Source: Terriglobales bacterium (GTDB taxonomy: Bacteria > Acidobacteriota > Terriglobia > Terriglobales > Acidobacteriaceae). Taken from it: a stretch of 64,000 bases of DNA. The notes below the pieces were generated by a model that saw nothing but the letters and a program-made list of their open reading frames with translations, did no database searches and was not told where the DNA came from. Shown in pieces: positions 59,035 to 64,000 of this stretch (its first letter is position 1; every line of letters starts with the position of its first letter). The translations under genes and the position numbers were made by a program. The stretch spans positions 124,001-188,000 of the forward strand of contig JAICSO010000009.1 of NCBI GenBank assembly GCA_025936825.1, in the 5' to 3' direction.

Positions 59035-61131
59035 TTACAGGCCAAACCACTGCTCGACCACGTTCAAATCGGTTGAGCGACGATAATTCGGGAGGCTGTC
59101 GACGAATATCCGGCCGTATTGTTTTTTAAGAATTCTGTTATCGAGTAGGGCGACCAAACCGCGGTCGTGTAGCGAGCGGATGAGCCGACCGAAGCCTTGT
59201 TTCAATGTAATGACTGCCGCCGGCACCTGATAGTCGAAGAAGGCGTTCCCGCCGTTGGAGTCGATTGCCTTAACTCGTGCCGCAACCACGGGGTCAGACG
59301 GCACCGCAAACGGCAGTCGGTCGATGATGACGCAGCTGAGTTGCTCGCCTTGCACGTCCACCCCTTGCCAGAACGATGAAGTCGCAAACAGGACGCAGTG
59401 CGGCGTGGCGCGGAATTCCTCGAGCAGCGCGCTTTTCGGGGCGTCACCCTGGAGGAGCATCGGAAACTCGATCTCGCCGAGCAATCGCTGGTAGATGTCC
59501 CGCATTTGCGCGTAGCTGGTGAACAGGACGAACGCGCGACCACGAGTTATCTCCAGGAGTTTGCGAATGCGTTCTGCAGCCTTCGATGCAAACTGGGGAG
59601 TACGAGGATCGGGAAGGTCTGGCGGAACGTAAAACAGTGCCTGATTTTGATAATCAAAGTGCGAGGGAAGAACTACGTCCCGAGCATGATCCACGCCCAG
59701 CCGGCTGCGGATGTAGTCGAAGGCGCCTCCCACCGCCAGTGTCGCGGAAGTCAGAATGGCGGTATCAAGCTTGGACCACAGAGCCTCGCGCAGTACGGGC
59801 CCAACATCGATCGGCGTAGCTTGCAATGAGACGTGCTGCTTTTCGCGACCTGCACGACGGCGCTCAATCCAGAAAACGGTGTTGGGATCCTCGTGCTCGA
59901 GAACCAAGCCGAGTTGGCCGTGCAATTCCTGGGCGCGGCGCGCGAACGAGAAGGCCTCTTCTGGTTTCGAAGGCATGTTTTCGATCTCTGACGCAATACG
60001 CACCAGCGACTGCTGTACCGCGAGGAACTCGTCTCCGTTTTCTTCCAGGAACTCGTGGCGATTCTCGAAAGCGAAACGACTATCGCCTTCGGGCAGCAGG
60101 GAAAAGAAAAACGCTGAACGCTCGCGCAGAGTCTTAATCGCGCCAGAAAATGAAGCTGTGTAGTTGTGATTTCGCTGAAGGAAGTTTTCGATATCGCGGC
60201 AAAGTTCTTCAAACCGCGCGGCGCTGACCGAAATCCCGAAGTAGCTCCCGGCAACATCTTCGAGTTCATGTGCTTCATCGAAAATTACGACCGCAGCGTC
60301 GGGGAGAATACCGGCATCAGGCGCGCCTTCGGCCTGTTGCTTGATTCCGAGATCGGCAAAGAACAAATGGTGATTGACAATGACGATGTCACTCTCGAGC
60401 GCGCGGCGGCGCATTTCGGTAATGAAGCACTTGTCCCATGAACTGCACTTCTGGCCGGTGCAGGTGTCGGCGCGTGCGTCCAACTTGTGCCAAAGGGCAC
60501 TTGCTTCCGGCAGATCGGCAAGTTCGGCGCGGTCTCCGGTTTGTGTGGTTTGTTCCCAGGCAGCGATAGCACGATACTGCTCAATCTCATCCAGGCCATT
60601 CAGAACTGGCTGCTCCGTGAGTTCGTAAAGTTTCCTGCGGCAGAGATAGTTGTTGCGTCCTTTCATGTAGCAGACGCTGAGAGCGCGATTGCCATCGGGG
60701 AACAGTGCCTTCTCAAGAAAAGGGACATCTTTGTAAAACAGTTGCTCCTGCAGGTTCTTGGTGCCGGTAGAAATGATCACGCGCTTGCCGGAGCGAATCG
60801 CCGGCATCAGATAAGCGAGAGTTTTGCCGGTACCGGTGCCCGCTTCCACGATCAAGTGGCGCCGTTCTTCGATGGCTTGCCCCACCGCCTGCGCCATCTG
60901 CAACTGTCCACGGCGGAATTCGTAGGCGGGATGCGTTTGCGAGAGCAGTCCGCCGGGAGAGAAGAAGTTATAAAGCGAAATCGTGCCACCCGGTGCGGCG
61001 GAACTGGCGGGCTGAAAACTCGAGGACACAGAGTCTCTATAGTAATCTGAGAGGTTGAAGTAGCACAGACCATCGGCGGACGTGCCGCCTTCACCCGTCC
61101 CATCGAGCAAAGCTCGACGTGTAAGATTCAT
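59035..61131 (-). CDS. dinG: DinG-family ATP-dependent DNA helicase
   Basis: VEAGTGTGKTLAYLMPA; CYMKGRNNYLCRRK...CTGQKCSSWDKC (FeS-type Cys); VIFDEAHELEDVAG; GFGRLIRSLHDRGLVALLDNR. Exact start uncertain. Confidence 0.92.
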   Translation of the reverse strand: MNLTRRALLDGTGEGGTSADGLCYFNLSDYYRDSVSSSFQPASSAAPGGTISLYNFFSPGGLLSQTHPAYEFRRGQLQMAQAVGQAIEERRHLIVEAGTGTGKTLAYLMPAIRSGKRVIISTGTKNLQEQLFYKDVPFLEKALFPDGNRALSVCYMKGRNNYLCRRKLYELTEQPVLNGLDEIEQYRAIAAWEQTTQTGDRAELADLPEASALWHKLDARADTCTGQKCSSWDKCFITEMRRRALESDIVIVNHHLFFADLGIKQQAEGAPDAGILPDAAVVIFDEAHELEDVAGSYFGISVSAARFEELCRDIENFLQRNHNYTASFSGAIKTLRERSAFFFSLLPEGDSRFAFENRHEFLEENGDEFLAVQQSLVRIASEIENMPSKPEEAFSFARRAQELHGQLGLVLEHEDPNTVFWIERRRAGREKQHVSLQATPIDVGPVLREALWSKLDTAILTSATLAVGGAFDYIRSRLGVDHARDVVLPSHFDYQNQALFYVPPDLPDPRTPQFASKAAERIRKLLEITRGRAFVLFTSYAQMRDIYQRLLGEIEFPMLLQGDAPKSALLEEFRATPHCVLFATSSFWQGVDVQGEQLSCVIIDRLPFAVPSDPVVAARVKAIDSNGGNAFFDYQVPAAVITLKQGFGRLIRSLHDRGLVALLDNRILKKQYGRIFVDSLPNYRRSTDLNVVEQWFGL

Positions 61132-62728
61132 GCCCAAACTTCCGCTCATCGCAATTGTTGGCCGGCCGAATGTCGGCAAATCCACGCTGTTCAATCGGCT
61201 GGTCGGATCGCGGCGCGCCATTGTGGGCGACGAACCAGGTATCACGCGCGACCGCCTCTACGGTGAGGCGCATTGGGCAGGATACGACTTCCGCGTGGTC
61301 GACACTGGGGGAATCATTCCTGAAGAAAAAGATCTGATTCCCTCTGAAATCTTTCGCCAGGCACGCGTAGCTCTGGATGAGGCCGCGCTTATCGCAATGG
61401 TTGTTGATGGACGGACTGAACTAGCCGGCCCCGATATCGAACTGGCCCGACTGCTGCGGAAGGCAGGGAAGCCGCTGTTCCTGGCCGTGAACAAAGTTGA
61501 TTCCGTGAAACAGGAAGGGATAGCCGACGACTTTCATCGTCTGGGAATTCGCGACATCTTCCCGGTCTCCGCCGAACATGGGCGCGGCGTGGATGAATTA
61601 CTGGACGCGGTGATTGCTGAACTGAAGGCAAGAAAGATTCTCACCACGGAGGCCAGAGGGGCCACAGAGGAACTCGCGACGACTGAGGAGGCGCAGGTCA
61701 ACTCAACATTGAAATCAAAATTTCCACCCTCCCGCAGAGGACGCGGGAAGGGTGGGGCACCCTCAAATTCTTTTTCGACCAACGACCAATCACCAACGGC
61801 GGATGACGATTTTGCGCACGACGCACAACGTGCGACGCACGACGATTTCGCCGACTACGAACCACCAACGACGAACGACGAGGATGTCTCCGAAATCCGA
61901 GTCGCCATCATCGGCCATCCGAATGTGGGGAAGTCGACCCTCTTAAATCAGCTGACCGGCTCCGAGCGCGCAATTGTTTCTCCAATTCCTGGCACGACAC
62001 GCGATGCCGTAGACGAGATCGTCGAGCGTGGCGGCAAAACATTCCGCTTCATCGACACGGCCGGCATTCGGCGCAAGGGCAAGACGCACCTTATGGCGGA
62101 GAAGCTCTCGGTGGTGATGTCGCGCAAGCATCTCGAGTCCGCAGACATCGCGTTGCTGACGATCGACGCCACCGAAGGCGTGAGCGCGCTCGATGCCGCG
62201 ATTGCCGGTTACGCGCACGAGAGCGGAAGGTCGGTCATCATCGTGGTGAACAAGTGGGACCTGGTGATCCGCGGAGAAAAAAGGGCAATCAGCCAGTCCC
62301 GAGCGGCACGAATTCAGGAGTACAAGCGAGCTGGCGATCGGGCTGCTTATGAGCAACGCCTGCGCTATGCGCTCAAGTTTCTGAGTTACGCTCCGGTTGT
62401 TTTTATCTCAGCAGCCACCGGAAAAGGTGTAGAAAAGATATTTCCTTTGTTAGAGGAAGTCGCATCTGAGCGGCGCAAGCGCATCACCACCGGCGAGATG
62501 AACCGTTTCTTGAAGCATGTTGATTTTGATCGCGCAGCGGTACCAGTCCGCCAGCGGGTAAAAATTTTGTATCTGACGCAAGCCGCTGTTGCTCCGCCAA
62601 CGTTCGTGTTGTTCACAGACCGGCAGGTCAAACTGCACTTTTCCTACGAAAGGTTTTTGGAGAATCAGATTCGCCGCGCGTTTGGCTTCGTGGGCACGCC
62701 GATTTGGATTAAGGTGCGGGCAAGGTAA
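61130..62728 (+). CDS. der: Ribosome biogenesis GTPase Der (EngA) with enlarged inter-GTPase linker
   Basis: Two G domains (GRPNVGKSTLFNRL, GHPNVGKSTLLNQL) plus KH-like C-terminus; ~85-aa low-complexity linker between them. Confidence 0.96.
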   Translation: MPKLPLIAIVGRPNVGKSTLFNRLVGSRRAIVGDEPGITRDRLYGEAHWAGYDFRVVDTGGIIPEEKDLIPSEIFRQARVALDEAALIAMVVDGRTELAGPDIELARLLRKAGKPLFLAVNKVDSVKQEGIADDFHRLGIRDIFPVSAEHGRGVDELLDAVIAELKARKILTTEARGATEELATTEEAQVNSTLKSKFPPSRRGRGKGGAPSNSFSTNDQSPTADDDFAHDAQRATHDDFADYEPPTTNDEDVSEIRVAIIGHPNVGKSTLLNQLTGSERAIVSPIPGTTRDAVDEIVERGGKTFRFIDTAGIRRKGKTHLMAEKLSVVMSRKHLESADIALLTIDATEGVSALDAAIAGYAHESGRSVIIVVNKWDLVIRGEKRAISQSRAARIQEYKRAGDRAAYEQRLRYALKFLSYAPVVFISAATGKGVEKIFPLLEEVASERRKRITTGEMNRFLKHVDFDRAAVPVRQRVKILYLTQAAVAPPTFVLFTDRQVKLHFSYERFLENQIRRAFGFVGTPIWIKVRAR

Positions 62729-62788
62729 ATCACCCATATTCAGAACAGAGGGCTTGTTCTTGCATCCAACAGAAATGTAAAAGAGGGT

Positions 62789-63502
62789 ATGTTTTTGCCA
62801 TTCCGCAGCGTTATCAGCAAAGTATTTGTTCTCGTCTTGTTCCTAGGCTACTTAGGTATCTCATGCGCCCAGAATCCCCAGCTTCAACTGAAGACCTCCG
62901 GCCAGTTCCCCACTGTAATTTTTAGCGCGGTACGTTGGAATGCCGATCCGTCGTACTATTCGATTGCTATTGATGCAACCGGAACGGCGACTTACTTGTC
63001 TGCACCTGAAGGCCTCGCCAAGACTGGGATTCCGTACACGACAGAGTTTCAGGTCAGTGATCGAACGCGGCGCATCGTCTTCAATTTGTCGCAAAAACTG
63101 GGTTATTTCGCGGGAAGTTACGGCGAACTGCAAAGCTCGCCAGAAACGCACAACGTCTACACGCTGGCATATCGCTACGGGAGCGTCAATAACCAGTACA
63201 CATACAGCACCTCGTCCGATGCTGATCTCGAGGAGTTGACGTCGGTATTCGAGGAGCTTTCGCAAACCTTCGAGTTTGGGCGCAAGCTCAGCGAATTCGA
63301 ACTTCGCAACCGGAAGGCAATTGGGCCACAGTTGGACGTGATGAAGACCAAAGCTGATCGCCGTGCCTTGCGGGATTTGCCGGCACTGGTCCCGATCCTA
63401 CGCGATTTGGCTGCCGATACGAGCGTTGATGCTGCCGCACGCAAACAGGCGAGTTCGTTGATCAAGCTGGCCCAAAGCAATGCCCAGCTTGCGAGTCCCT
63501 GA
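62789..63502 (+). CDS. Secreted hypothetical protein
   Basis: Signal peptide VFVLVLFLGYLGISCA; no recognised domain. Confidence 0.7.
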   Translation: MFLPFRSVISKVFVLVLFLGYLGISCAQNPQLQLKTSGQFPTVIFSAVRWNADPSYYSIAIDATGTATYLSAPEGLAKTGIPYTTEFQVSDRTRRIVFNLSQKLGYFAGSYGELQSSPETHNVYTLAYRYGSVNNQYTYSTSSDADLEELTSVFEELSQTFEFGRKLSEFELRNRKAIGPQLDVMKTKADRRALRDLPALVPILRDLAADTSVDAAARKQASSLIKLAQSNAQLASP

Positions 63503-63508
63503 GCAGCG

Positions 63509-63937
63509 CTACCGGCTCCCAGCGATACGTGGCAACAAACCAACCCTATCCACGCCTGAACTGCGCGCGATAGAAATCGCATCCGCAATGTACTGATAGT
63601 CAACGCCGTCATCTCCCTGAATAAAGGCAACCCGTTCTGCACGCCATTTGAAAATGTTGAACAGTCGATTCTGTAGATCTCTCCAACTTACTTTTTCGTC
63701 GTTGACCTTGAGCGTGGGAAGTTGCTGCTCCCCAGCCGCACGAACTTGAATGACGATGGTGCGAACCTGCGGACCGGGTTTATCGGTTGGTTGGGGGATT
63801 TCGGTAGCCAAACTCTTTTTCTGAACGGACGAGACCGCGACCATGAAGATGATGATGAGTACAAGGAGTACATCAATCATGGGCGTGAGATTCATTTCAG
63901 CTCTAAACGGACCAGTGCCTGCTGTTGAGAAAGCCAT
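63509..63937 (-). CDS. ExbD/TolR biopolymer transport protein
   Basis: MNLTPMIDVLLVLIIIFMV, single TM, periplasmic domain. Confidence 0.93.
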   Translation of the reverse strand: MAFSTAGTGPFRAEMNLTPMIDVLLVLIIIFMVAVSSVQKKSLATEIPQPTDKPGPQVRTIVIQVRAAGEQQLPTLKVNDEKVSWRDLQNRLFNIFKWRAERVAFIQGDDGVDYQYIADAISIARSSGVDRVGLLPRIAGSR

Positions 63938-64000
63938 AACCCACTCCTCTCAGCACGCGCGTGTCTGTGGGATTGGACAACAGAAACTCAAGACTGGTTC

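Overview
This is a chromosomal window, probably from an acidobacterium (Koribacter/Terriglobus-like; inferred from gene content and style, not searched). The left edge (1-6.74 kb) is a restriction/mobile island: HsdS remnant, HsdR, Mrr-type nuclease, a small HTH protein and a tyrosine integrase. The integrase abuts the 3' end of rnpB (RNase P RNA, minus strand). The core contains rpsO-pnp, selC (tRNA-Sec), a GMC dehydrogenase / nonaheme cytochrome cluster, an ABC exporter, TreS with a putative osmolyte glycosyltransferase, an SPFH/flotillin gene, an SBP-histidine kinase-NtrC operon, a ~13.5 kb exopolysaccharide operon (galE to wzz, with gmd plus a GDP-sugar reductase), a divergent PilT, queC/E/D, dinG and der. 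Points most worth a second look: (1) an excellent sigma-54 promoter match driving the HTH+integrase pair of an island docked at rnpB; (2) intergenic-repeat-like modules apparently absorbed in frame into the inter-GTPase linker of Der; (3) a secreted protein-SBP-HK-NtrC operon without transporter permeases; (4) several families of quasi-palindromic intergenic elements; (5) an O-methyltransferase missing its SAM-binding motif, plus three genes with single-base homopolymer-type frameshifts; (6) a PNPase with a long RGG/HGG-rich tail; (7) selC with no selenoprotein gene in view. All family names come from recognising motifs in the supplied translations. No database search was run.
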